DNA of 64,000 nucleotides from assembly GCA_038040385.1 (NCBI GenBank), contig JBBPII010000008.1, forward strand, positions 1-64,000, given 5' to 3'. Shown here piece by piece: positions 48,281-57,383 of this stretch. Both the position numbers and the translations under genes were made by a program. The first letter of the stretch is position 1, and every line of letters begins with the position of its first letter. The DNA is from Gilichinskyi gelida (GTDB taxonomy: Bacteria > Acidobacteriota > Thermoanaerobaculia > Gp7-AA8). A model generated the notes under the pieces. That model ran no database searches and had not been told where the DNA came from. It saw nothing but the letters and a program-made list of their open reading frames with translations.

Positions 48281-48305
48281 AATCGATACCGCGGCGGTGT
48301 ATTTA
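48276..48305 (+). promoter_or_regulatory. Promoter of the arsR-type gene
   Basis: TTGACA (48276-48281), 18-base spacer, TATTTA (48300-48305), about 35 bases before the ArsR start. Confidence 0.5.
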
Positions 48306-48318
48306 ACCGTCTCGTTAA

Positions 48319-48334
48319 TTAACCGAATGGTTAA
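48319..48334. promoter_or_regulatory. Probable ArsR operator
   Basis: TTAACC-GAAT-GGTTAA, a perfect inverted repeat between the promoter and the ArsR-type gene; likely autoregulatory site. Confidence 0.55.
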
Positions 48335-48339
48335 GCGTG

Positions 48340-48699
48340 ATGCCCACCGACAATCTCAGCACCACCTTCGCCGCCCTCGCCGACCCCACCCGGCGCGCCA
48401 TCCTCGCTCGTCTCGCCTCAGGCGAGACCTCGGTCACCGAGCTCGCCGCGCCGTTCGAGATGAGCATGCCCGCCATCTCCAAGCACCTCAAAGTGCTCGA
48501 GCGCGCCGGCCTCATCGCCCGCAGCCGCGACGCGCAGTGGCGTCCCTGCCGCCTCGACGCGGGACGGCTCAAAGAGGTCGCCGACTGGGTCGAGCATTAC
48601 CGCCGCTTCTGGGAAGAGAGCTTCGATCGCCTCGACGCGTACTTGCGCGAGCTGAAGAACAAGGAGAAGAAACATGGCCTCAAGCCCCGAAAGAAATGA
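48340..48699 (+). CDS. ArsR-family winged-helix regulator
   Basis: 119 residues from ATG 48340 (GTG 48337 adjacent). LADPTRRAILARLASGETSVTELAAPFEMSMPAISKHLKVLERAGL is the ArsR DNA-binding domain. No metal-binding Cys pair is seen, as in the ArsR proteins usually paired with AHSA1/SRPBCC genes. It overlaps the downstream AHSA1 gene, so it very likely regulates that operon through the operator at 48319. Confidence 0.9.
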   Translation: MPTDNLSTTFAALADPTRRAILARLASGETSVTELAAPFEMSMPAISKHLKVLERAGLIARSRDAQWRPCRLDAGRLKEVADWVEHYRRFWEESFDRLDAYLRELKNKEKKHGLKPRKK

Positions 48700-50020
48700 C
48701 GACCTGGTCGTCACCCGCGTCTTCGATGCGCCGCGCGAGCTGGTGTTCGAGGCGTGGACGCAGCCGGAGCACCTGATGCGCTGGTGGGCGCCGAAAAACA
48801 TGATCACGGCGTCGTGCAAAGTGGATCTCCGCCCCGGCGGCTCTTTCCACTACTGCATGCGCGCTCCCGACGGCATGGAAATCTGGGGCCTCGGCCTCTA
48901 CCGCGAGATCGTCGCGCCGGAGCGGCTGGTCTACACCGACATGTTCGCCGACGCCGACGGCAACCCCGTCCCGCCCACCCACTACGGCGCGAGTCCCGAG
49001 TTCCCGGCCGAGACTCTGGTAACCATCACGTTCGCGGAGCAGGCCGGCGGGACGAGGGTCACGCTGCGCCAGACGGTTCCGCCGGCGCTCAAGGAGCGCG
49101 AAGGAATGGAGCAGGGCTGGAACGAGATGCTCGACGGGCTGGCCGGCGATCTGGAGAGCGCGGCGTCCGATCGCGAGATCGTCGCCACGCGTATGTTCGA
49201 CGCGCCGCGCGAGCTGGTCTTCAGAATGTGGACCGATCCGCAGCACGTCGCGCAGTGGTGGGGCCCCCGCGGCTTCACCAACACCATTTCGACGATGGAC
49301 GTCCGGCCGGGCGGCGTCTGGGAGTTCGTCATGCACGGACCCGACGGCGTCGACTACAAGAACAAGGTCGTCTACATCGAGGTCGTGCGGCCGGAGCGCA
49401 TCGTCTACGACCACGTCTCGGGACCGCTCTTTCACGTGACCACGACTTTCGCGGATGAGGGAGGAAAAACGCGCGTCAACGTCCGGATGCTGTTCGAGTC
49501 GGCGGCGCTGCGCAACAAGGTGGCCGAGGAGTACGGAGCCGTCGAGGGACTGGGGCAGACGCTCGATCGCCTCGGCGAGCAACTGGCGAAGCGCCCGAAC
49601 GACGTCACGATCACCCGCGTGTTCGACGCGCCGCCGAGTCTCGTCTTCAAGGCGTGGACCGACCCGAAGCTCGTGGCGCGGTGGTGGGGCCCGCACGAGT
49701 TCACCAATCCGCGCTGCGAAGTCGACGCGCGGCCGGGCGGCGCGATCCGCATCGACATGCGCGGCCCCGACGGCACCGTCTACCCAATGACCGGCGTCTT
49801 CCACGAGGTGGTCGAGCCGGTGCGGCTCGTCTTCACCAGCACCGCGCTGGACGGCGCGCTCGAAGTGCTCAACACCGTCACGTTCATCGACGAGAACGGC
49901 AAGACCAAAATCACCATGCAGGCGACCGTGCTCAAGGCGACGCCCGAAGCCGCGTGGGCGCTCTCGGGGATGGAAGCGGGATGGACGCAGAGCTTCGAGA
50001 AGCTCGGAGCGATGTTATGA
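48674..50020 (+). CDS. Triple AHSA1/SRPBCC-domain protein
   Basis: 448 residues made of three tandem AHSA1 (SRPBCC) domains at ~11-160, ~167-304 and ~311-448. Each starts with a VTRVFDAPxxLVFxAW-like motif and carries a WWxP element. Single-domain proteins are the rule next to ArsR genes; three fused copies are unusual. The fold binds hydrophobic ligands. The start overlaps arsR and the stop overlaps doxX (ATGA-type), giving a tight three-gene operon. Confidence 0.88.
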   Translation: MASSPERNDDLVVTRVFDAPRELVFEAWTQPEHLMRWWAPKNMITASCKVDLRPGGSFHYCMRAPDGMEIWGLGLYREIVAPERLVYTDMFADADGNPVPPTHYGASPEFPAETLVTITFAEQAGGTRVTLRQTVPPALKEREGMEQGWNEMLDGLAGDLESAASDREIVATRMFDAPRELVFRMWTDPQHVAQWWGPRGFTNTISTMDVRPGGVWEFVMHGPDGVDYKNKVVYIEVVRPERIVYDHVSGPLFHVTTTFADEGGKTRVNVRMLFESAALRNKVAEEYGAVEGLGQTLDRLGEQLAKRPNDVTITRVFDAPPSLVFKAWTDPKLVARWWGPHEFTNPRCEVDARPGGAIRIDMRGPDGTVYPMTGVFHEVVEPVRLVFTSTALDGALEVLNTVTFIDENGKTKITMQATVLKATPEAAWALSGMEAGWTQSFEKLGAML

Positions 50021-50412
50021 CGGCCCTTTCACCGAGGATCCTCGCCATCCTTCGGATTCTGGCCGGGACGATGTTCGCCTGCCACGGCGCGCAGAAGTTG
50101 TTCGGCGCATTCGGCGGCATGCCGCCGGGCGTGCCGATGGACTGGATGGTCTGGACGGCGGGCATCATCGAATGTTTCGGCGGCGCGCTCATCGCGCTCG
50201 GACTCTTCGCCCGACCTGTGGCATTCCTCGCCAGCGGCTTGATGGCTTGCGCGTACTTCATCGGCCACGCGCGCAACGGCTTCTGGCCGAAGGCCAACGG
50301 CGGCGAGCTGGCGGTCCTCTACTGCTGGATTTTTCTATACATCGCCGCGCACGGGCCGGGCGGGTGGGCGTTGGACAATCTGTGGCGGCGCTCGACCAGC
50401 ACGTCATCCTGA
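50017..50412 (+). CDS. DoxX family membrane protein
   Basis: 131 residues with four membrane helices; RILAGTMFACHGAQKLFGAFGG and GLFARPVAFLASGLMACAYF are typical of DoxX. Start overlaps the AHSA1 stop. The last four codons (STSS) and the TGA come from a hairpin repeat (TCATCCTGA), so the natural C-terminus was probably replaced. Confidence 0.88.
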   Translation: MTALSPRILAILRILAGTMFACHGAQKLFGAFGGMPPGVPMDWMVWTAGIIECFGGALIALGLFARPVAFLASGLMACAYFIGHARNGFWPKANGGELAVLYCWIFLYIAAHGPGGWALDNLWRRSTSTSS

Positions 50413-50477
50413 GCCGCGCAGACGGCGAAGGATCTCCGGATGCGCATTTTGAGATCCTCGCTGCGCTCAGGATGACG
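50402..50477. repeat. Dispersed hairpin repeat after doxX
   Basis: CGTCATCCTGAG...GAAGGATCTC pairs with GAGATCCTCG...CTCAGGATGACG. It supplies the doxX stop codon and lies just before the end of the convergent kinase gene. Confidence 0.85.
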
Positions 50478-50488
50478 GGGGGCCGCCC

Positions 50489-53400
50489 CTACCGCAACGC
50501 CCCGTAATCCGCCCTTAGCGCGGGCTTCGCGCGCAGTGCTTGCTCCGCGAGCGCCGCGGCGCGCTTGCGGAGCTCCGCCGCGGACTCCGGATAGCGGTCG
50601 CGCGCATCGATGAAGAGGAGCGCGGCCTCGAGCGCGTTGGCCTCCGCGTTGTGCGGCTCCGCGGCCTTTGCGCGGGCCACGGCCTCCAGTCCGAGGCGGA
50701 CGGAATCGGGGGTGTGCCTCCACTCAGCCTCCCATCGGTAGCGCTCCGCGAGGAGGAGCATCGCCGCGACGGCACCGGCGTCGATGGCCAGCACCTTGCG
50801 AGCGACGCGGTCGGCCTCCGCGAGCGCGGGGCGCGGATCGCGACCCCCTTTGTCCAGCAGCCACCGCGCCTCGATCAGCGCGCAACGCGCGCGGATGAGA
50901 AGCGCGTCGACGTCGACGGGGCTCGCGGCGTCGTAGCGGTCCAGCGCCTCGCGGGAGTCGCGGAGCATGGCGGAGGGATCCGATCCGCGGCGCACGCGGT
51001 CGAGCGCCGACAGGCGGTTGATGTCGGCGATGTTGTACCAGGCCAGCGTGTAGTCGGGGCGCAGGTCGAGGGCGCGGCGATAGCTGGCCACGGCGCGGCT
51101 CGAGGCGTCATCGATCGACTCGCCGCGGCCCGCCAGATACTCGGAGAGCGTGAGCCAGGTGTTGCCGCGGTTGTTGTGAACCGGCGCGCTCGACGGATTG
51201 AGCGCCGCCGCCCGCTCGAACGAACGGGCCGCCTCGGCGAGGACGGCGCGCGGATCGCCGCCGCGGGCCATCTCTCGATCGCCGAGGGTGTTGTAGACGT
51301 TGCCCAGGAGGTTGTGCACCAGAAAAATGTCCTGGTCGAGGCGGAGCACGTGTCGCGCGTGCTCGATGGCCTGCAACAGGAAGGGCCGCGAATCGGAGCC
51401 GAGGCGGTTCTCGTACTCCCCGCGCGTGATGAGCGTGTTGGCCAGCGTGATGCGCGGAGAGGCGGCGCGGGGGTCCTCGGCGATGGCGCGCTCGAGCAGG
51501 CGCTGTGCGGCGGCGAGGCGCGGCCGCGGATCGATTCCCCGCTGGATTCCCCATCGCGCCATGAGCTGCTCCGCGCGCCCGAGGCCCGCGAGCGCGGGAG
51601 CGTCGTGCGGATCGAGGGCGATGGCGCGCTGCAGCGCCGCCTGGGCGGCGGCGAGGTGCGGCGTCGGATCGCCGCCGAAGCGAACCTCGTCCTCGCCGAT
51701 CACGTTGAGGATCGCGCCGCGGGTGGCCCACGGGCCGGACATGGCCGGATCGAGACGCGATGCTTCGACGCACGGCGCGCTCGCCTCGGCTACGTCGGCT
51801 GCGGTGAGCCTTCGCTGGAAGCGCACCACGTGCAGGGTCTGATTGCGAAGCCCGCAGTCCTCGTAGTGGACGGCGGCGTCCGCGCGCGCCGTCTCCGCGA
51901 TGTTCTTCAGCCGCGCGGCCGCGGCGGCGAAGTCGGCGAGCGCGTCGTCGAACTTGCCCGCCTCCGCCTTGGCTCGCGCCTGGGCCCGGAGCGCCTTCGC
52001 CTCGAGCAGCGTGGCCTCGTAGAGCCACGGCGCGGAGGCGGCCGCGCGGCGCGCAGCGGCGATGGCGTCGCCGAACCGCTCCTCGTACAGCGCCAGTTGG
52101 GCGTGCAGCAGCCCCGGCGCGTCGATCGATGCACCCGCCGCGCGGCGAAGCTCCTCCACCGCCGGTGCGCGATAGCGCCGCTCCGCCTCGCGCCGCGCCG
52201 CCTTGCGCAGCTCGGGCTCGTTGATGGCCGCCGTCCGCGTCATCGCTTCCTCGTAAAAATGCCCGAGCACCTGGCCGCGCGCGTAATGGACGTCCGGCGT
52301 CTCGTAGCCGGCGCGGCGCGTCTCCTCGAGCTGGCTCCAGGCCCGCGGGAAGTCGCCGAGCGCCAGGCTGCCGCGCGCCAGGGCGTACGAGCCCGGCCCT
52401 TGCGCAACGGCGCCGCGCTGCGCCATCTGCCGGCGGATGCTCTCCATGCGCGGGAGGACGATGGAACGGATGGGGATGGCGCGATCCGGCGGGAGCATGC
52501 GCGCCACGCGCGTCAGCAGCTCGATCTCCTTGATCTGCATGCCGAAGCGCTGCGCCAGCTCGGCGCGCGCGTCGGCGCGCCATCGCTCGTTGAGCGCGTA
52601 ACCAGCGGCGAAGAGCAGGAGCAGCAACGCGACGGCGATCACGGAGGCGAGCAGGCGATGTTTGCGGAGACGCGTGCGCAGGCGATAGAGCACGCTCGCC
52701 CTTCGCGCCACGATCGGCTCGCCGTCCAGGAAGCGTCGCAGGTCCTCCGCGAGGGCGCGCGCCGACTCGTAGCGCCGCGCCGGATCGCGCTCCATCGCCT
52801 TCAGGATGACCGTCTCCAAGTCGGCGGGCAGCAGCGGCTTGAAGCGCCGCGGCGGCGGCGGCTCCTCGGTCTGCAGGCGGGCCAGCGACTCGATGATGTC
52901 GAGGAACTCGTAGGGATGCCGGCCGCACACCAGCTCGTAGAGGATGGTGCCGAGGTTGTAGATGTCGCTGCGGCGATCGATCTCGTCGAAGTGGCCGCGC
53001 GCCTGTTCCGGCGAGATGTAGCCGATCGTGCCGAAAACCATCCCGGAGATGGTCGCCGCGCCGGGCGGCGCCTGCTGATCGCGGGCGATGCCGAAGTCGA
53101 CGACGAACGGCCGCAGCGAGCCGTCCTCCGCCTTTTCCACCAGGATGTTCCCCGGCTTGAGGTCGCGATGGATGAGGCCCATCCGATGCGCGGCGTGCAT
53201 GGCCTCGGCGATCTCGCGCACCAGTTGCACTTTCTGCTCGAGCGTGAGATGGCGTGCCGCCGCACGATCGAGCGTGACGCCGTGAATCTCCTGCATGGCG
53301 ATGTAGTGGCGGCCGGCCACCTCGCCCACTTCGAAGACCTTGCAGATGGCGGGATGATCGACGCGAGCCTGGGCGCGCGCCTCGCGCCCGAAGCGCTCGA

Positions 53401-53626
53401 TGGTCTCCGGATCGCTGCTGGCGAGAAACTTCAGCGCGACGAAGCGCCCCAGCCGCGGGTCCCAGGCCCGGAACACCTCGCCCATGCCGCCCGCGCCGAG
53501 GCGGCCGGAGACTTCGTAGCGGCTCCATCCGGTGAGGTAGGCCGGGATGGCCGCGCCCTGGACGATTTTGGCGTAAGCGGCCGGATCGACGAGCCGGCGT
53601 GTCGCTTCCCGCTCCGGATCGGACAC
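50489..53626 (-). CDS. Ser/Thr protein kinase with TPR-rich C-terminus
   Basis: About 1045 residues from GTG 53626 (GTG 53644 possible but it overlaps the divergent gene's start codon). The kinase domain has GAGGMGEV, catalytic HRDLKPGN (~residue 155) and VVDFGIARD. A single membrane helix (LLASVIAVALLLLLFAAGYA) is followed by ~650 residues of TPR-like helical repeats (ALxLDPHDAPALAGLG types). Such receptor kinases are common in Acidobacteriota and Myxococcota. Substrate unknown. Confidence 0.9.
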   Translation of the reverse strand: MSDPEREATRRLVDPAAYAKIVQGAAIPAYLTGWSRYEVSGRLGAGGMGEVFRAWDPRLGRFVALKFLASSDPETIERFGREARAQARVDHPAICKVFEVGEVAGRHYIAMQEIHGVTLDRAAARHLTLEQKVQLVREIAEAMHAAHRMGLIHRDLKPGNILVEKAEDGSLRPFVVDFGIARDQQAPPGAATISGMVFGTIGYISPEQARGHFDEIDRRSDIYNLGTILYELVCGRHPYEFLDIIESLARLQTEEPPPPRRFKPLLPADLETVILKAMERDPARRYESARALAEDLRRFLDGEPIVARRASVLYRLRTRLRKHRLLASVIAVALLLLLFAAGYALNERWRADARAELAQRFGMQIKEIELLTRVARMLPPDRAIPIRSIVLPRMESIRRQMAQRGAVAQGPGSYALARGSLALGDFPRAWSQLEETRRAGYETPDVHYARGQVLGHFYEEAMTRTAAINEPELRKAARREAERRYRAPAVEELRRAAGASIDAPGLLHAQLALYEERFGDAIAAARRAAASAPWLYEATLLEAKALRAQARAKAEAGKFDDALADFAAAAARLKNIAETARADAAVHYEDCGLRNQTLHVVRFQRRLTAADVAEASAPCVEASRLDPAMSGPWATRGAILNVIGEDEVRFGGDPTPHLAAAQAALQRAIALDPHDAPALAGLGRAEQLMARWGIQRGIDPRPRLAAAQRLLERAIAEDPRAASPRITLANTLITRGEYENRLGSDSRPFLLQAIEHARHVLRLDQDIFLVHNLLGNVYNTLGDREMARGGDPRAVLAEAARSFERAAALNPSSAPVHNNRGNTWLTLSEYLAGRGESIDDASSRAVASYRRALDLRPDYTLAWYNIADINRLSALDRVRRGSDPSAMLRDSREALDRYDAASPVDVDALLIRARCALIEARWLLDKGGRDPRPALAEADRVARKVLAIDAGAVAAMLLLAERYRWEAEWRHTPDSVRLGLEAVARAKAAEPHNAEANALEAALLFIDARDRYPESAAELRKRAAALAEQALRAKPALRADYGALR

Positions 53627-53638
53627 AATGATCCGAGT

Positions 53639-54100
53639 ATGCACGATTCGCTGATGGTCTACTTCGACGGCGAGAAGTACGCCGGTCTTTTTCTGGCCGG
53701 GCTGGGCCTGGCGGTCATCGCGGCGGCGGTGCTCCTCTTCCGCTTTCGCTCATTCGCAATCACCCTTATCGTCCTCGCGGTGGCTGAGATCGCGCTCGGC
53801 GTCGGCCTCTACCTGAAGACCGGGCCGCAGGTGGCGCGACTCATGGCGCAAACCGACTACGCGGATGAAGCCGTGCGCATGGCCCGCGTGCAGCGGAACT
53901 TCGTGGTGATCGAGATCGTCGAGCTGGCGATCATCGTGATCTGTGCCCTGGTGGCGGTGACGCAGAAGGGGCGGGTGGGCGTGACCGGAGTGGCGTTAGG
54001 CCTGCTGATCCACGCGGCGATCCTGCTGGCGTTCGACCTGCTCGCTGAGAGGCGCGGGGCTGTCTATCTGAACGCGCTTACCGAGAACGCTTCAGGGTGA
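53639..54100 (+). CDS. Hypothetical four-helix membrane protein
   Basis: 153 residues from ATG 53639, divergent from the kinase. Four hydrophobic segments (GLFLAGLGLAVIAAAVLLF, ITLIVLAVAEIALGVGLYL, VVIEIVELAIIVICALVAV, VALGLLIHAAILLAFDLL). No family named. The C-terminus overlaps the convergent dioxygenase-like gene by 23 bases. Confidence 0.6.
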   Translation: MHDSLMVYFDGEKYAGLFLAGLGLAVIAAAVLLFRFRSFAITLIVLAVAEIALGVGLYLKTGPQVARLMAQTDYADEAVRMARVQRNFVVIEIVELAIIVICALVAVTQKGRVGVTGVALGLLIHAAILLAFDLLAERRGAVYLNALTENASG

Positions 54101-54587
54101 AGTCGCGCTCGCAGCGCAGTGTGCCGTCCGCGTCGCGCGACAGTGGACGCACGAAGCGCGTGCTTCCTTCGAACTGCAGAAGCTCGCGCTGGGGGTCGGC
54201 GCCCGCCGTCCAGACCTCGAAATGCACATGCGCCGGCTCGTTGGTGTTCGGGTACGGACCCGGCTTGATGGTGACAAAGCGATAGCGCCCGGCGGCATCG
54301 GTGCGGGCCACGCCGCAGAGCCGCGGCCGCTGGTCGTCGCGCGGGGTGTAGACGCCCGTCGCGTCGGCGTGAAACGCGCGGACGAACGCATACGGCACGG
54401 GAGCTCCCTTCTCGTCGCGCACCACGCCCGTGATCACCAGCGGCGCTCCACGCTCACCCTTCGCCGCGAGCGTTACCGCCATGGCGGCATGCGCCGCCGG
54501 CTGGCAGCGATCGAGGTTGTACTGGGCGGATGCGGCGGCGGCGACCAGGAACAGCAGCAGGACTGGAATTCGCTTCACGTATCCCAT
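54078..54587 (-). CDS. Secreted intradiol-type dioxygenase-like protein
   Basis: 169 residues with signal peptide (VLLLFLVAAAASAQ). The short beta-sandwich carries the intradiol iron ligands in order: Tyr80 (ATGVYTPRD), Tyr112 (KPGPYPNTN), His120 and His122 (PAHVHFEV). This matches the catalytic core of protocatechuate/catechol dioxygenases, but the protein is short and exported, a variant seen in soil bacteria. Substrate unknown. Confidence 0.78.
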   Translation of the reverse strand: MGYVKRIPVLLLFLVAAAASAQYNLDRCQPAAHAAMAVTLAAKGERGAPLVITGVVRDEKGAPVPYAFVRAFHADATGVYTPRDDQRPRLCGVARTDAAGRYRFVTIKPGPYPNTNEPAHVHFEVWTAGADPQRELLQFEGSTRFVRPLSRDADGTLRCERDFTLKRSR

Positions 54588-54596
54588 TCTACACTC

Positions 54597-54887
54597 ATGA
54601 CTTACCGATTTTTCTTACGCAGCGCGGAGATCGAGGCGGTGGGGCTGGCCCGCGCCGCGGGCTACGAGGCGCAACAGACCGCGCTCGGCCGCGAGGCCAC
54701 CGCGGTGGTCAACGCCATCGAGGCCCTGGGCCGCATGAGCGGCAAGCTGGTGCCGGAGGTGCTGTCCATCAGCACCAACGGCGGCGCCGGCGGCACGCGG
54801 GAAGGGGTGGCGGCGACGCTGATGTCGTACCTCCACTCCGCGGTGGCGAAGGACGAGTCGCGGGCCAACGCCGCGATTCGCAACTGA
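54597..54887 (+). CDS. Small hypothetical protein
   Basis: 96 residues from ATG 54597, helical (RSAEIEAVGLARAAGYEAQQ), with a Gly-rich middle. No family recognised. Lies directly upstream of the second kinase on the same strand. Confidence 0.45.
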   Translation: MTYRFFLRSAEIEAVGLARAAGYEAQQTALGREATAVVNAIEALGRMSGKLVPEVLSISTNGGAGGTREGVAATLMSYLHSAVAKDESRANAAIRN

Positions 54888-54933
54888 TTTGACTGCGTGC
54901 GATATCCTGCTCCCGCTCCACGCATCCACGATC

Positions 54934-57108
54934 ATGATCGGCCGGACGATCTCTCATTACCGCATCGTTGAAAAGCTCGGTGCCGGCGGAATGGGCGTCG
55001 TCTACAAGGCGATCGATGAGCAGTTGAACCGGCACGTGGCCATCAAGTTCCTTCCCTCGCACGAGCAGTCCGAGGAGGATCGGAGCCGGTTCCTGCAGGA
55101 GGCGCGAGCGGCCTCGGCGCTCGATCATCCGAACATCTGCACCATCTTCGATGCCGGCGAGTTCGAGGGACAGCTCTTCATCGCCATGGCCTGCTACGAC
55201 GGCGAGACACTGCGCCAGCGGATGGCGCGCGGACCGGTTCCGGTCCCCGAAGCGCTCGGCATCGCCGCACAGGTCGCCGAAGGTCTGTTGCGCGCCCATG
55301 AGGCGGGCGTGGTGCACCGGGACATCAAGCCGGCCAACATCATGATCACCTCGCGCGGCGTGGCGAAGATCCTCGACTTCGGCCTGGCCCGCATGAGCAG
55401 CGAGCCGCGCATCACCAAGCCCAAGACCGCCCTCGGCACGCCCGCCTACATGGCTCCGGAGCAAATCCGTGGCGCGAGCGAAGCCGGCAGCGACATCTGG
55501 TCGTTCGGCGTCGTTCTTTACGAGATGCTGAGCGGCGCGCTGCCCTTCAGCGGCGAGACTTCGCATTCCATCAGCTTCGCCATCCTCCACAGCGAGCCGA
55601 AGCCGGTGTCGTCGATCTGGCCCGCCGTTCCGCAGTGGGTCGACCGCGTGGTGATGCGGATGCTGGCCAAGGACTCGCGCGACCGCTATCGCACCTTCGA
55701 TGAAGTGCTTCGCGATCTCTCGTCACGGCGCTCGGGGGCCATGGACACCGCCGCCACCGCGCGCATGGAACGCGTCAACCCGTCCATCGCCGTGCTTCCG
55801 TTCGCGGACATGAGCCCGCAGAGCGACCAGGAGTATTTCTGCGACGGAATCGCCGAGGAGTTGCTCAATGCGCTCTCCAAACTGCATGACCTGCGCGTCG
55901 CCTCGCGGACCTCATCGTTCCAGTTCAAGGGCACATCCGCCGACATCCGGGAGATCGCCGAGAAGCTGAACGTCGAGGCGGTGCTGGAGGGGAGCGTGCG
56001 CAAGGCGGGCGACAAAGTGCGCGTCTCGGCGCAACTGATCAACGCGCGCGACGGCTTCCCGCTGTGGTCCGACCGCTACGACCGCGGCCTCAGCGACATC
56101 TTCGCCATCCAGGAAGAGATCGCGCAAAAGATCGTCGACGCACTGCGCGTCACCCTCACCGACCGCGAAAAACGCGCCATCGAGAAACAGTCGACCTTCG
56201 ACATCCGGGCGTACGAGTTCTATCTCCGCGGGCGCCGCTATTTCTACCAGTTCCGCCGCAGCCACTTCGAAATGGCCCGCCAGATGTTCACCCGCGCCAT
56301 CCAGATCGATCCGAGCTACGCGTTGGGCCACGCCGGCCTGGCCGATTGCGCGTCGCTGCTCTACATGTTCTGGGAGGCGACGCCGGAGAATCTCGAGCAG
56401 GCACGATCGGCCAGCGAGCAGGCCATCGAGCTCGACCCCTCGCTGGCCGAGGCCTACGTATCGCGCGGAATGGCCAAATCGCTCCGCCGCGATTTCGCCG
56501 CCGCGGTGGAGGATTTCGAAAAAGCGCTCACTCTCAACCCGCGCTCGTTCGAGGGGTATTACTTCTACGCACGCGCCTGTCTGGTGCAGGGGCAATTGCA
56601 GAAGTCCGCCGATCTCTTCGAGCGCGCCGCGCAGATGCGCGCCGACGACTATCAGTCCCTGTTGCTGGCCGGGCCGATCTACATGGCGCTGGGACAGCGC
56701 GCCAAAGCGGAGAGCGTCTACCGACGAGGGTTGGCCGTCGCCGAACAGCAGTTGTCCTTCAACCCCGACGACGCGCGCGCCTTCTACCTCGGCGCCGCGG
56801 CCTGGATCGATCTCGGGCAGCCGGAGAAGGGACGCGAGTGGATCGCCCGGTCACTGGCGGTCGATCCGAACGATCCTTCGTCGCTCTTCAACGCCGCGTG
56901 CCGGTTCGCCCGCCTGGGGGACCGCGCCGCCGCGCTCGCCGCTCTCGAACAGTCGGTCGAAAACGGCTACGCGTACCGCGAATGGATCGAGAACGATCCC
57001 GATCTCGATACCATCCGAGACGAGCCGCGCTACAAGGCGGTCGTCGATCGGGTGGCGCGCTTCGATCCCGCGTCGCAGGACACCACCCGCTTCGAGCCCC
57101 CGGCCTGA
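54934..57108 (+). CDS. Ser/Thr protein kinase with TolB-like and TPR domains
   Basis: 724 residues from ATG 54934 (MIGRTISHYRIVEKLG). Kinase motifs GAGGMGVVYKA, VHRDIKPANIM, LDFGLARM and TPAYMAPEQ are complete. A TolB-like domain of the adenylate-cyclase-associated kind (IAVLPFADMSPQSDQEYF...GIAEELLNAL) is followed by TPR repeats. No membrane segment is obvious, so it is probably cytoplasmic. This kinase-TolB-TPR layout is frequent in Acidobacteriota. Confidence 0.92.
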   Translation: MIGRTISHYRIVEKLGAGGMGVVYKAIDEQLNRHVAIKFLPSHEQSEEDRSRFLQEARAASALDHPNICTIFDAGEFEGQLFIAMACYDGETLRQRMARGPVPVPEALGIAAQVAEGLLRAHEAGVVHRDIKPANIMITSRGVAKILDFGLARMSSEPRITKPKTALGTPAYMAPEQIRGASEAGSDIWSFGVVLYEMLSGALPFSGETSHSISFAILHSEPKPVSSIWPAVPQWVDRVVMRMLAKDSRDRYRTFDEVLRDLSSRRSGAMDTAATARMERVNPSIAVLPFADMSPQSDQEYFCDGIAEELLNALSKLHDLRVASRTSSFQFKGTSADIREIAEKLNVEAVLEGSVRKAGDKVRVSAQLINARDGFPLWSDRYDRGLSDIFAIQEEIAQKIVDALRVTLTDREKRAIEKQSTFDIRAYEFYLRGRRYFYQFRRSHFEMARQMFTRAIQIDPSYALGHAGLADCASLLYMFWEATPENLEQARSASEQAIELDPSLAEAYVSRGMAKSLRRDFAAAVEDFEKALTLNPRSFEGYYFYARACLVQGQLQKSADLFERAAQMRADDYQSLLLAGPIYMALGQRAKAESVYRRGLAVAEQQLSFNPDDARAFYLGAAAWIDLGQPEKGREWIARSLAVDPNDPSSLFNAACRFARLGDRAAALAALEQSVENGYAYREWIENDPDLDTIRDEPRYKAVVDRVARFDPASQDTTRFEPPA

Positions 57109-57125
57109 GGATTCGAATCCACCGG

Positions 57126-57143
57126 TGATATCATTTTGATATC
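57126..57143. promoter_or_regulatory. Probable VapB/FitA operator
   Basis: TGATATCA, TTT, TGATATC: two near-identical palindromic half-sites ending one base before the GGAGGG ribosome site of the antitoxin gene. Confidence 0.55.
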
Positions 57144-57155
57144 GGAGGGCTCACG

Positions 57156-57383
57156 ATGGCTGACGTGCTGATCCGGGGTCTCGATGACAAGATTTTGAAG
57201 CGTCTGAAGCAACGCGCCGCTCGTAATGGACGGTCTTTGCAGGCTGAGTTGAAGGCAATCGTCGAACGCGGCGCGATGGTGGATGTTATCGACGCGCGGG
57301 CGCTCGCAGCGCGCATCAGAGAACGGTTGGGTGAGCAGCAGTCCGACAGCACCGAGTTGATCGCCGAAGATCGGCTCCGATGA
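57156..57383 (+). CDS. FitA/VapB-type ribbon-helix-helix antitoxin
   Basis: 75 residues with GGAGGG before the ATG. MADVLIRGLDDKILKRLKQRAARNGRSLQAE is the Arc-like ribbon-helix-helix that binds the operator upstream; the C-terminus would bind the toxin. The stop overlaps the ATG of the PIN toxin by 4 bases. Confidence 0.9.
   Translation: MADVLIRGLDDKILKRLKQRAARNGRSLQAELKAIVERGAMVDVIDARALAARIRERLGEQQSDSTELIAEDRLR

Noticed and set aside
50540..53638. Very long plus-strand open frame (over 1000 codons) opposite the first TPR kinase
   Set aside because: Antisense shadow of GC-rich coding sequence; the minus strand has intact kinase and TPR motifs. Only the last 153 codons from ATG 53639 look like a real gene.
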